DNA of 64,000 nucleotides from Aquaspirillum sp. LM1. GTDB lineage: Bacteria > Pseudomonadota > Gammaproteobacteria > Burkholderiales > Aquaspirillaceae. The notes beneath the pieces are model-generated. The model saw only the letters and a list, made by a program, of their open reading frames with translations. It was not told the DNA's origin and made no database searches. The stretch covers positions 3,033,001-3,097,000 of the forward strand of contig NZ_CP019509.1 of assembly GCF_002002905.1 (NCBI RefSeq), given 5' to 3'. The translations under genes were made by a program, and so were the position numbers. Below, piece after piece: positions 35,871 through 45,391 of the stretch. Each line of letters begins with the position of its first letter. Positions within the stretch are counted from its first letter, which is position 1.

Positions 35871-37623
35871 GTTGCGGTTCCTTGAATTGCAAACGATGCA
35901 GATTGGCGTACAGGCCGTTGCACGCCAGCAAGTCGGCGTGGCTGCCCATTTCGGCAATCTGGCCCTGGTTCATCACCACAATCCGGTCTGCATTTTCGAT
36001 GGTGGACAGGCGGTGTGCAATCACAATGGTGGTGCGGTTTTCCATCAGCCGCTCCAGCGCCGCCTGCACCAGCCGTTCCGACTGAGTGTCCAGCGCGCTG
36101 GTGGCTTCGTCCAGAATCAGCACCGGGGCGTTTTTCAGCAGTGCGCGGGCAATCGCCAGCCGCTGGCGCTGGCCGCCAGACAGACGCACGCCATTTTCGC
36201 CAATCAGCGTATCCAGCCCCTGTGGCATGGCTTCGATAAAGTCCAGTGCATTGGCTGCGCGTGCGGCTTCGACGATTTGTTCGCGGCTCACCTGCTCCAG
36301 TCGGCCATAGGCAATATTGGCCGCCACGCTGTCGTTGAACAGCGTCACATCCTGGCTGACCATGGCAATCTGGCTGCGCAGATTGGCCAGGCGCAGCTCG
36401 GTCAGCGGCACATCATCCAGCAGAATCTGCCCGGCGCTTGGGTCGTAAAAGCGTGGCAGCAGGTTGACCAGCGTGGTTTTGCCACTGCCGGAACTGCCCA
36501 CCAGCGCCACGGTTTCGCCGGGGCGAATCTGCAGGTTCAGCTCGGCCAGCGCGTCGCGCTCGGCGTTGGGGTAGCGAAACTGCAGCTGGCGGAATTCAAT
36601 CTTGCCCTGCGCCCGGCCCAGCTCGCGCTGGCCTGGGTCGTGCTCGGCGGCTTCATCCAGAAAGCCAAACACGCTTTCGGCAGCGGCCAGGCCTTTTTGC
36701 AGCGACTGGTTGATGCTGGTAATGCGCTTGACCGGGGCAAACAGCATGATCATCGCGGTCAGAAACGACATGAAATCGCCAGCGGTAAACTGGTTATGGC
36801 TGGCGCGCACGCTGGCAAAGTAGATGATTACCGCCAGCGCCACCGACACAATCAGCTGGGTGATGCCGGTATTTGACGAGGTGGTGGCTGCCTGCTTGAC
36901 CCCGTTCAGGCGCAGCTGGTTGGCCGAGCGCATAAAGCGTTGCGCCTCATACTTTTCGCCGCCATACACCTTGACCACCCGCTGACAGTCGATCGACTCG
37001 CCCAGCACCTGGGTCATCTGCCCCATGGTGGCCTGGTTTTGCCGCGACAGCGCGCGCAGGCGGCGGCCCACAAAGCGGATGCTCACCCCCACCACCGGAA
37101 TCATGGTCAGGCAGATCAGCGTCAGCTGCCAGTCGGTGTAAAACAGCAGGGTGAGCAGGCCCAGAATGGTGATGCCGTCTTTGACCGTGACAGTAATGAT
37201 ATTGAAGCCGGCTTCCGTCACCTGGTTCACATCGTAGGCAATCCGCGACAGCACCCGCCCGGAGGCGTTGTCGTCGTAGTAGCTCACCGGCAGGCGCAGC
37301 AGTTTTTCAAACATCTCCTCGCGCAGCCGCATCACCAGATGCCCGGCCAGCCAGGTGGTGGAGTAGTCGTTGATGAAGCTGGTCACCCCGCGCAGCAGGA
37401 ACAGCCCAACAATGGCCAGCGGGGTCCAGATCATGCTGGCCCCGTCGCGCTCGACAAACCCGCCATCCACCAGCGGCTTCATCAGCCGGGCAAACGCCGG
37501 CTCGGTGGCGGCTGCCACCGCCAGCGCCAGCAGCGAGAGGGCAAAGAGTTTCCAGTACTGCTTCAGGTAGCCAAACAGGCGCTTGTACAAGCCGAAACTG
37601 TCGATGGCGTGCGGGTCGGACAT
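35863..37623 (-). CDS. msbA: Lipid A-core flippase MsbA
   Basis: 586-residue half-transporter, membrane domain then ATPase. Six helices lie in about 1-320. Walker A GSSGSGKTT, signature LSGGQRQR, and Walker B LILDEATSALD are all intact. It flips lipid A-core across the inner membrane. First gene of the leftward glycan cluster; ATG 37623 is the family start. Confidence 0.96.
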   Translation of the reverse strand: MSDPHAIDSFGLYKRLFGYLKQYWKLFALSLLALAVAAATEPAFARLMKPLVDGGFVERDGASMIWTPLAIVGLFLLRGVTSFINDYSTTWLAGHLVMRLREEMFEKLLRLPVSYYDDNASGRVLSRIAYDVNQVTEAGFNIITVTVKDGITILGLLTLLFYTDWQLTLICLTMIPVVGVSIRFVGRRLRALSRQNQATMGQMTQVLGESIDCQRVVKVYGGEKYEAQRFMRSANQLRLNGVKQAATTSSNTGITQLIVSVALAVIIYFASVRASHNQFTAGDFMSFLTAMIMLFAPVKRITSINQSLQKGLAAAESVFGFLDEAAEHDPGQRELGRAQGKIEFRQLQFRYPNAERDALAELNLQIRPGETVALVGSSGSGKTTLVNLLPRFYDPSAGQILLDDVPLTELRLANLRSQIAMVSQDVTLFNDSVAANIAYGRLEQVSREQIVEAARAANALDFIEAMPQGLDTLIGENGVRLSGGQRQRLAIARALLKNAPVLILDEATSALDTQSERLVQAALERLMENRTTIVIAHRLSTIENADRIVVMNQGQIAEMGSHADLLACNGLYANLHRLQFKEPQHG

Positions 37624-37932
37624 GGTAAGAGGGAAACCCGATGAAAACCGTGGATTGTAGCGTAAAACGGCGGGGGGACGCGTGGTGGTCGCGGGGGAGG
37701 GGGTGTTTCTGCGCGGGGGGTGTGCGGGCACGCACGCCAGCATCGTACCGGGTGGCAGCAGTGCTTGAAAAATATAGGCAGAAAACAAGTATTTTTACGG
37801 TTGACAGCATATTCATTTGTTTTTAAAAATATTGAATAAATATGTAAAAACAAGTGTTTGCTGCGCTGAGCCATTGTGATGGCTGGACGCGGAATTGACC
37901 TGTTACCACTTCTGCCATTGCCCGGTGAGACC
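37624..37932. other. AT-rich divergent intergenic region
   Basis: The region between msbA and the EamA gene has no gene. Its right half (37780-37860) is markedly AT-rich, with TTGACA at 37801 followed by TTTTAAAAAT, a plausible but poorly spaced sigma-70 promoter for the transporter. No operator was recognised. Confidence 0.45.
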
Positions 37933-38853
37933 ATGCGATTTACTTATATCAAGCTATTTTTCTCCGCGCTATTCTGGGGTGCCTCGGCAATTGCAGGGAA
38001 ATGGCTGTTTACCGTCCTGCGTCCGGCGCAAGTTACGTTTTTGCGCTTTGCACTGGCGGCACTGGCTTTGGGCGGCGTGGTGACATTGGCGCGGCGGCAG
38101 GCCGGCCCGGTTTCGCTGGGCGAACATGCCCGGCTGGCGGTGCTGGGTGCGGTTGGCGTGTCGCTGTGTTATTACTTTTATTTTGAAGGGTTGTATTACA
38201 GCTCGGCGTTTAATGCCGGCTTGATTGAGGCAACCATACCGCTGGTAACCTTGGCGTTGTCCGTATTGATGAAGGAAGAACGCCTGGATACTGCGCAAAC
38301 AACCGGTTTTACGCTGGCTTATATCGGCGTGCTGATCATTGTGACCCGGCTGGATCTGGCGGTTATTCGCGCCTTCGACTACAACCGTGGCGACGTGCTC
38401 TTGCTGCTGGGCACGCTTTGCTTTGGCCTGTACAACGTGCTATTGCGCAAGTTCCGCTTTTCGTTCACCTCACAGAACACCAAGCTGTTTTACATTTTTC
38501 TGTATGGCAGTCTGCCGTTGTTGGCTTGGGTGTGGCTGGATGCGCAAAATGCGCCACTGAATTGGGCGCTGGATGCGCACGGCTGGCTGGCACTGGCCGT
38601 GCTGGCGCTGGGGGCTTCGGTGCTGGCGTATGTGTTTTTCAATCAGGGCATTGAACAGATTGGTGCATCGCGTGCGTCCAGCTTTATCAATCTGGTGCCG
38701 GTCATTACCGCCAGTCTGGCATTTGCCTTGCTGGGGGAGCGCCCGGATTTCAGCCAGCTGCTGGGGTCGGCGGTGATTCTGCTTGGTGTGTCGCTATCGC
38801 AATATGGCTGGCCAAAGTGGCTCACCACCCGTGTGACTTCGCCTGCTTCCTGA
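37933..38853 (+). CDS. EamA/DMT-family transporter
   Basis: 306-residue protein with ten hydrophobic helices in two repeated halves, as in drug/metabolite transporters. Conserved features: FWGASAIAGKWL near the start and GVLIIVTRLD ending the first repeat, with FFNQGIEQIGASRASSFINLVPV in the second. ATG 37933 is used; an upstream ATG at 37876 would add 19 residues. Substrate unknown. Confidence 0.88.
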   Translation: MRFTYIKLFFSALFWGASAIAGKWLFTVLRPAQVTFLRFALAALALGGVVTLARRQAGPVSLGEHARLAVLGAVGVSLCYYFYFEGLYYSSAFNAGLIEATIPLVTLALSVLMKEERLDTAQTTGFTLAYIGVLIIVTRLDLAVIRAFDYNRGDVLLLLGTLCFGLYNVLLRKFRFSFTSQNTKLFYIFLYGSLPLLAWVWLDAQNAPLNWALDAHGWLALAVLALGASVLAYVFFNQGIEQIGASRASSFINLVPVITASLAFALLGERPDFSQLLGSAVILLGVSLSQYGWPKWLTTRVTSPAS

Positions 38854-39008
38854 TCGCGATGGCGCTGAAATGGTGTCGTTCTGGCGAAGGTGGAGGCCCT
38901 GTCGCCCCTGACGGCTCTCCCCTTCGGTTTTCCATCCTCCCGCCGATAAAGCACACTGGCGCTTTCCATCTCCCACTCGCCATGGGACTTGCAGGCTGAA
39001 GGATGCAT

Positions 39009-40796
39009 ATGAGCACTTACGCAATTGTCGATACCGGGCAAACCAGCTACTACGGCAGCACGACCACCATCACTACCCCCAGCAGCACGGCGGCGTTTTA
39101 CGGCCAGGATGCCAGCTACCAAGGTTTGCAGCCGTCGTATACCGACAACAACAATGGCACGGTCACCGACCGCAACACCGGCCTGACCTGGATGAAAAGC
39201 GTCACCAGCCAGGAGATGACCTGGGAGCAGGCGGTGGCCTACGCCGACAGTGCGGTGATTGGCGGCTACGACGACTGGCGGCTGCCGTCGATCAAGGAAC
39301 TGTATTCGCTGATCCAGTTCACCGGCAACACCGCACAAACCGCCAGCGCATCCACGCCGTATATCAATACCCAGTACTTCACCTTTGCCTACGGCGACAC
39401 CAGTAGCGGCGAACGGATGATCGACGCCCAGGAATGGTCGTCCACCCGCTATGTCAGCACCACCATGAACGGTGATCCCACCGCATTCGGGGTGAACTTT
39501 GCCGATGGCCGGATCAAGGGTTATCCCATTTCGATTGGCGGCAGCACGCAAACCATGGATGTGCGTCTGGTGCGCGGCAATACCGATTACGGCAAGAATG
39601 CTTATGTCAATAATGGCGACGGCACGATTACCGACACCGCCACCGGGCTGATGTGGCTGCAAAACGACAGTGGCAAGGCCATGACCTGGCAGCAGGCGCT
39701 GGCGTATGCCGAGGCCAGCACGGTGGATGGCTACAGCGACTGGCGGCTGCCCAATGCCAAAGAGCTGCAAAGCATTGTCGATTACACCCGCTCGCCAGAC
39801 ACCACCGGCACGGCAGCCATCGACCCGCTGTTCCAGACTACCAATATTGGCAGCACCAGCGCGCCGGAATATGGCTTTTACTGGACTGGCACCAGCCATG
39901 TGGAAGGCGGCACCGGTGACTACGCGGTATACGTGGCCTTTGGCCGCGCGCTGGGCTGGATGCAGCAAAAAGATGGCAGCTATACCTTGATGGATGTTCA
40001 CGGTGCCGGTGCGCAGCGCAGTGATCCCAAAACCGGCAGTGCCAGTGATTACCCGCACGGTTTTGGCCCGCAGGGCGATGTGATCCGCGTGGAAAATATG
40101 GTGCGGCTGGTGCGTGATGTGGGCAGCAGCGGAAGCAGTACAGGTTCTGGCAGCACCACAGACAGCGCCGCCAATCAGGTGTTTGCCGGCACCAGCGGCA
40201 ACGACACGTTTACCGGCGGTACTGGCAACGACACCCTTGACGGTGCTGCCGGCGTCGATACAGCGGTATTCAGCCTGGCCTACAGCAATTACACCATCAG
40301 CAAAACCAGCAGCGGTTATACCGTCAAGGCCAATGCCGGCACGGATGGCACCGACACGCTGAGCAATATCGAGCGCCTGCAGTTTGCCGATGGCAATGTG
40401 GCGCTGGACAGCAGCGGCACCAGCGGCCAGGCCTATCGGGTGTACCGCGCCGCCTTTGCCCGCGAGCCGGATTCCGCCGGGGTGGGCTACTGGATGACCA
40501 AAATGGACCAGGGCATGAGCTTGCAGGAGGTGGCCTCCGGCTTTATTGCTTCGGCAGAGTTTCGCACCCTGTATGGCAGCAATCCGGGCAACGCCAGCTT
40601 TGTGACCAAGCTGTACGCCAATGTGCTGGGCCGGGCGCCGGATCAGGGTGGCTACGACTGGTGGCTACAGCAGATGGACGGCAACGGGATGAGCCAGGCC
40701 AGCGTACTGAGCGGGTTTTCTGAATCGGCAGAAAACCAGGCGGCGGTGGCGCAGCTGATTGGCAATGGCTTTAGCTATACCGAATGGCTGGGTTAA
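39009..40796 (+). CDS. Lcl-domain/RTX/DUF4214 protein, probable type I secretion substrate
   Basis: 595-residue protein. Two Lcl C-terminal (DUF1566) domains lie at about 45-195 and 200-370, each with NNGT(V/I)TD, GL(T/M)W, DWRLP and a closing VRLVR. A Ser/Gly linker and RTX-like calcium repeats FAGTSGNDTFTGGTGNDTLDG follow (about 390-410), then a DUF4214 module (about 470-590). No N-terminal signal peptide, so type I export is inferred. No type I transporter genes adjoin it. AAGGA lies seven bases before ATG 39009. Confidence 0.82.
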   Translation: MSTYAIVDTGQTSYYGSTTTITTPSSTAAFYGQDASYQGLQPSYTDNNNGTVTDRNTGLTWMKSVTSQEMTWEQAVAYADSAVIGGYDDWRLPSIKELYSLIQFTGNTAQTASASTPYINTQYFTFAYGDTSSGERMIDAQEWSSTRYVSTTMNGDPTAFGVNFADGRIKGYPISIGGSTQTMDVRLVRGNTDYGKNAYVNNGDGTITDTATGLMWLQNDSGKAMTWQQALAYAEASTVDGYSDWRLPNAKELQSIVDYTRSPDTTGTAAIDPLFQTTNIGSTSAPEYGFYWTGTSHVEGGTGDYAVYVAFGRALGWMQQKDGSYTLMDVHGAGAQRSDPKTGSASDYPHGFGPQGDVIRVENMVRLVRDVGSSGSSTGSGSTTDSAANQVFAGTSGNDTFTGGTGNDTLDGAAGVDTAVFSLAYSNYTISKTSSGYTVKANAGTDGTDTLSNIERLQFADGNVALDSSGTSGQAYRVYRAAFAREPDSAGVGYWMTKMDQGMSLQEVASGFIASAEFRTLYGSNPGNASFVTKLYANVLGRAPDQGGYDWWLQQMDGNGMSQASVLSGFSESAENQAAVAQLIGNGFSYTEWLG

Positions 40797-41090
40797 GCAG
40801 ACACTCGCGGAAAAAATCGCGTCCCCGCCGCAACGGGGAGCCTGGTTGTGACGTTGACCGGGCGCTGCTGTTGCCCGCGTGAATTGGCTGTATCACGCTG
40901 TTTTGCTGATGGGGGGGTGGGCTGGCGCGCCGCCCCTCGTCTGACCCTTGCGCCTGCCGGCCACTTATAAAGATCAATTTGTGCCGGCTGTCACAGACAT
41001 TGGCTATTTTCCCGTCCCTGCTTCGCGCTACACTGCTGGCCTGATTCGCCGGCCCCTGAAAAGCCGGTGCCACATTGCTCCGGTTTCCTG

Positions 41091-42191
41091 ATGATGCTGA
41101 CCCGCTTTCTGCCCCTGTGTGTGCTGGTTCTGGCTGCCTGCCAGCCCTCTGCGACGCCCGACGCCAAAAAATCCGGCCCGCCGGCGGTGAGCATCACCAC
41201 CGCCCCGGTGCAACTGCGCCCGATGGAGCAGCGCATTGGCAGCCTGGCCAGTATTGAGGCGGTGAACAGCCCGCAAGTACTGGCCGAGGTGGCCGGGCGG
41301 GTGGCGGCGGTGAGCGCCGATGTGGGCATGCAGGTCAGGCCCGGTCAGTTGCTGCTGACGCTGGATCCCGCCGAACTGCGCAATAGCCAGCTGGCGCTGG
41401 AGGCCGAGGTGGCCCGTTTGGGCGCGCTGGCCGGCCAGCAACGGCGTAATGTGGCGCGCTACCGCGATCTGCTGGCCCAGGGGTTTATTTCGGACGCCAA
41501 GATGGATGAACTGGTGGCGCAGTCGAGCGCCATCGACCAGCAATGGGCGGCAGCCCAGGCGCAGGCGGCCAATAGCCGCCGGATGGTGGATAAAGCCCAG
41601 GTGCGTGCGCCGGTGGCGGGAGCGATTGATACCCGGCTGGTGAATATTGGCGAGTATGTGGCGGTGGGCAAGCCCTTGTTTACCCTGGCCAGCGGCGGGG
41701 CCTTGCGTGCGCGCTTTGCCTTGTCCGGGCGTGAGGCGGCCAGCGTGAAGCCGGGGCTGACCGTGCGGCTGGAAGCCGAAGGCGAGCAACTGGCCACCCG
41801 CATCAGCGAAACCCGCCCGGCCATCGACGCGCGCAACGGCATGATCGAGGCGTTGGCCCCGCTGCCGGCCAGCGGCCCGTGGCGGGCCGGGCTGGCGGTA
41901 CACGCCGATGTGGTGCTGGCTGAACGCCAGGCGCTGGCCGCGCCGCAGATGGCGGTGGTGGAGCGTCCGGCGGGCAGCACGGTGTATGTACTGGCCGGTG
42001 AGCAGGTGCAGGCCCGCGTGGTGCACACTGGTATTCGTCAGGATGGCTGGGTGGAGCTGCTGGACGGGGTGAAGGCGGGTGAGCTGCTGGCGGTGGATGG
42101 TGCCGGTTTTCTCAGTGACAAGGCCAGGGTGAAGGTGAAAAAACCGGCCAAGGGCAAGGATGCCGCCAAGCCGGCAGGGGCCAGCCAATGA
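41091..42191 (+). CDS. RND efflux periplasmic adaptor lipoprotein
   Basis: 366-residue membrane-fusion protein. The N-terminal lipobox VLVLAACQPS marks a lipoprotein anchored in the inner membrane. Barrel-sandwich halves lie around VLAEVAGRVAAVSADVGMQV and VRAPVAGAIDTRLVNIGEYV, with the alpha-hairpin between. Stop overlaps the permease start. No outer-membrane channel gene is nearby, so it may share one. Confidence 0.93.
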   Translation: MMLTRFLPLCVLVLAACQPSATPDAKKSGPPAVSITTAPVQLRPMEQRIGSLASIEAVNSPQVLAEVAGRVAAVSADVGMQVRPGQLLLTLDPAELRNSQLALEAEVARLGALAGQQRRNVARYRDLLAQGFISDAKMDELVAQSSAIDQQWAAAQAQAANSRRMVDKAQVRAPVAGAIDTRLVNIGEYVAVGKPLFTLASGGALRARFALSGREAASVKPGLTVRLEAEGEQLATRISETRPAIDARNGMIEALAPLPASGPWRAGLAVHADVVLAERQALAAPQMAVVERPAGSTVYVLAGEQVQARVVHTGIRQDGWVELLDGVKAGELLAVDGAGFLSDKARVKVKKPAKGKDAAKPAGASQ

Positions 42192-45100
42192 AGCTGGCCG
42201 AACTGTCCATTCGCCGTCATGTGCTGGCGTACATGCTGTCGGCGGTGCTGATTCTGTTTGGCCTGATTGCCTACCAGAAAATCGGCGTTGACCGTTATCC
42301 CAATATCGAACAGCCGGTGGTGTCCATCAGCACGGCATTGACCGGGGCCACGCCCGAGGTGATGGACAGCAGCGTCACCCAGGTGATCGAATCGGCGGTG
42401 AATAGCGTGCCGGGCATCGACAGCATTGAATCCACCTCGCAACCTGGGCGCTCCAGCGTCAAGATTACCTTCAATCTGAACAAAAACATCGATGTGGCCT
42501 TCAACGAAGTGCAGGTCAAGGTCAATCAGGCGCAACGCCGGCTGCCCGACGAGGTGGATATCCCGGTGGTGTCGAAAACCGACGCCAACGGCAGCCCGAT
42601 TGTCTGGCTGGCGCTGACCGGCGACCGCACGCAAAAGCAGCTGTATACCTACGCCAATAATGTGGTGAAAAAACAGCTGGAAACCGTCGATGGCGTGGGC
42701 GAGGTGGTGCTGCGCGGGCGCGGCGCGCGGGTGATCCGGGTGGAGCTGGATCCGGTCAAGCTGGCCGGCTTCAACCTGACACCGGTGGAAGTGAAGGCGG
42801 CGTTTGGCCGCGAGCATTTGCAGCAGCCGGGCGGCACGGTAGTGACCGGCAGCCGCGAGCTGCTGGTCAATCTGGACCTGGAGTTCAAGTCGGTGCGCGC
42901 CCTGCAGGATCTGGTGGTGGCCTGGCGCGGCGGTGGGGCCATTCGCCTGGCCGATGTGGCGCAGGTGATCGACGGCGAGGGCGATTTGCGCAGCCTCACC
43001 CGCTTCAATGGCAAGCCGGCAGTGCTGGTAGGCATTGTGCGGGTGGCCAACAGCAACACCGTGGCGCTGAGCGACGCGGTGGTCCAGCGGGTGGAGCAGC
43101 ATATCCGCCCGGCGCTGCCGCCAGGCATCACCCTGACGCTGGCCGCCAACGACGCCAGCTTTGTGGTGGAGATGATCGACGCGCTGAAAGACCATCTGTT
43201 TGAAGGCACGCTGCTGGCCGGGCTGATTGTCTGGCTGTTTTTGCGCAGCCTGCGCTCGACGCTGATTATTTCGCTGGCCATTCCGGTGTCGCTGCTGGGG
43301 GCGGTGGCGGTGATGTATTTTCTTGGCTACACCTTTAATACCGTCACCCTGCTGGGCCTGCTGCTGCTGATTGGCGTGGTGGTCGATGATGCGATTGTGG
43401 TGCTGGAAAACATCCACCGCCTGCGCGAGGCCGGGCATGACAACCCAATCGAGGCAGCGATTCTGGGCAGCCAGCAGGTGGTGTTTGCGGTGATTGCCGC
43501 CACCTTGTCGCTGGTGGCGATTTTTGTGCCGGTGGCATTTCTGGGCGGGATTGTGGGCCGGCTGTTCAATTCGTTTGCGCTGGTGGTGGCCAGTGGCGTG
43601 CTGGTGTCGCTGTTTGTGTCGGTGACGCTGACGCCGATGCTGTGCAGCCGTTTCCTCAAGGTGGAAAAACAGCATGGCCGGCTGTACACCACGCTGGAAA
43701 GCGGCTTTCGCTGGCTGGAAGATGGCTATCGCCAGGTGCTGGACTGGACATTGCGCCATCGCGGCAAGGTGCTGCTGGCAGCGGTGCTGACCATTGTGGC
43801 CAGCGTGGGCGTGTTCATGCTGCTCAAGGCCGAGTTTTTGCCGGAAGAAGACGAAAGCCGCTTCCTGATCAATATCAAAACCCCGATTGGCGCGTCGATT
43901 CATTACAACGACAGCAAAAGCCGTGAAGTGGAGGCGATCTTGTTGCGCCACCGCGAAGTGCGCAATCTGCTGACCATCATTGGCGGTGTCAGCGGCAGCC
44001 AGGTGAACCAGACCACCTTTGTGGTGCGCCTGATTCCGCGACATGCGCGCAGCCTGCGCCAGGGCGAACTGCTGGCCATGGTGCGCAAGGAGCTATCTGC
44101 CGTGCCCGGCATCCGCGCCTCGGCGTTTCCGATTCCCCGCGTGGGGGAAAGTCGCGGCGGCAAGCTACAGTTTGCCGTGGTTGGGCCGAATTTACAGGAA
44201 GTGGCGCAGTACGCCGATGCCCTGATGCGCCAGCTGGGCCGCCAGCCCAGCATTGGCCGGCTGGACATCGACCTGGACCTGGAACAGCCGCAGCTGTCGT
44301 TCGACATCGATCGCGCCGCTGCCGCACGGGTGGGGGTGTCTACTGAAAGCATTGCCAGCGCGCTCAACCTGCTGACTGCCGGCAGTAATGTGGCGAAATT
44401 CTCCGATGGTGACGGCGAGCGTTACGATGTGCGGGTGAAGGCCGCCGACTTGGCCATTGGCCGCGCCGAAGACCTGAATGCGATTTATCTGCGCAGCCAG
44501 AACGGCGAGCTGGTGCGGCTGGATGCCGTGGTGCGAGTCAAGCGCACGCTGGGGCCCACGGTGATTGCCCGGCAAAACCTGCAATACGCGGCTAATCTGA
44601 AAGGCTCGCCCAGCGTGGCGCTGGCCGAAGCGGTGCAGACGGTGCAGGCCGCCGCCGCAGAAACCCTGCCGCCCGGTTATCGGGTGGAAATGCAGGGTGA
44701 AGCCCGCGAGCTGGCGCAAGGCGGGGGCCAGGCCGGATTTATTTTTGGGTTGGCGTCGTTGTTGCTGTATATGATTCTGGCCAGCCAGTTCAATTCGTTT
44801 GTTCAGCCGGCCATCATCATGCTGGCTGAGCCGCTGGCGGTGGTGGGCGGGCTGCTGCTGCTGTGGCTGACCGGGCATACGCTGAATGTGTATTCGATGA
44901 TCGGGCTGATCCTGCTGATTGGCCTGGTGGCCAAAAATTCGATTTTGCTGGTGGATGTGACCAACCAGTTCCGCGCCGACGGCTATGCGGTGGATGCTGC
45001 GCTGAAGGCCAGCTGCCCGCTGCGGCTGCGTCCGGTGCTGATGACCTCGCTGACGGTGATTCTGGCCATGCTGCCGGCGGCGCTGGGTTTTGGCGCGGGA

Positions 45101-45226
45101 GCCGAAACCAATGGCCCACTGGCGGTGGCGGTGATTGGCGGGATGATCAGCTCCACCCTGCTGACCCTGGCCGTGGTGCCAGCGGCGTATTCGCTGCTGG
45201 AAGGCCGGCGCATGCCATCAGCGTGA
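42188..45226 (+). CDS. RND efflux permease (HAE1/AcrB family)
   Basis: 1012-residue proton-driven transporter with twelve helices and two large periplasmic loops. Recognisable: the first helix and YPNIEQPVVSI, then the VVVDDAIVVLENI helix-4 segment with the proton-relay Asp pair, and GLVAKNSILLVD in the second half. Single-gene RND of typical length. Exports drugs or other small compounds. Confidence 0.96.
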   Translation: MKLAELSIRRHVLAYMLSAVLILFGLIAYQKIGVDRYPNIEQPVVSISTALTGATPEVMDSSVTQVIESAVNSVPGIDSIESTSQPGRSSVKITFNLNKNIDVAFNEVQVKVNQAQRRLPDEVDIPVVSKTDANGSPIVWLALTGDRTQKQLYTYANNVVKKQLETVDGVGEVVLRGRGARVIRVELDPVKLAGFNLTPVEVKAAFGREHLQQPGGTVVTGSRELLVNLDLEFKSVRALQDLVVAWRGGGAIRLADVAQVIDGEGDLRSLTRFNGKPAVLVGIVRVANSNTVALSDAVVQRVEQHIRPALPPGITLTLAANDASFVVEMIDALKDHLFEGTLLAGLIVWLFLRSLRSTLIISLAIPVSLLGAVAVMYFLGYTFNTVTLLGLLLLIGVVVDDAIVVLENIHRLREAGHDNPIEAAILGSQQVVFAVIAATLSLVAIFVPVAFLGGIVGRLFNSFALVVASGVLVSLFVSVTLTPMLCSRFLKVEKQHGRLYTTLESGFRWLEDGYRQVLDWTLRHRGKVLLAAVLTIVASVGVFMLLKAEFLPEEDESRFLINIKTPIGASIHYNDSKSREVEAILLRHREVRNLLTIIGGVSGSQVNQTTFVVRLIPRHARSLRQGELLAMVRKELSAVPGIRASAFPIPRVGESRGGKLQFAVVGPNLQEVAQYADALMRQLGRQPSIGRLDIDLDLEQPQLSFDIDRAAAARVGVSTESIASALNLLTAGSNVAKFSDGDGERYDVRVKAADLAIGRAEDLNAIYLRSQNGELVRLDAVVRVKRTLGPTVIARQNLQYAANLKGSPSVALAEAVQTVQAAAAETLPPGYRVEMQGEARELAQGGGQAGFIFGLASLLLYMILASQFNSFVQPAIIMLAEPLAVVGGLLLLWLTGHTLNVYSMIGLILLIGLVAKNSILLVDVTNQFRADGYAVDAALKASCPLRLRPVLMTSLTVILAMLPAALGFGAGAETNGPLAVAVIGGMISSTLLTLAVVPAAYSLLEGRRMPSA

Positions 45227-45391
45227 AATGAAAAAACTGCACACGGCGGTGCTTGTCACTGGCGTGCGCAATGTGGATGATAGATTCCCCGTCCGGTGGC
45301 TGCGCCCCGGTCGGGCTTGCTTGCGTTCAGCCTGCCCCCGCAGCTGTACCGCTGACCTGGCCATCAGGCGGCTTATTGAGGATTGAGTGCC

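Noticed and set aside
42038-44044. 668-codon minus-strand open frame inside the RND permease gene
   Set aside because: Antisense to a clear RND permease, with low-complexity His/Gln-rich sequence and no family features.
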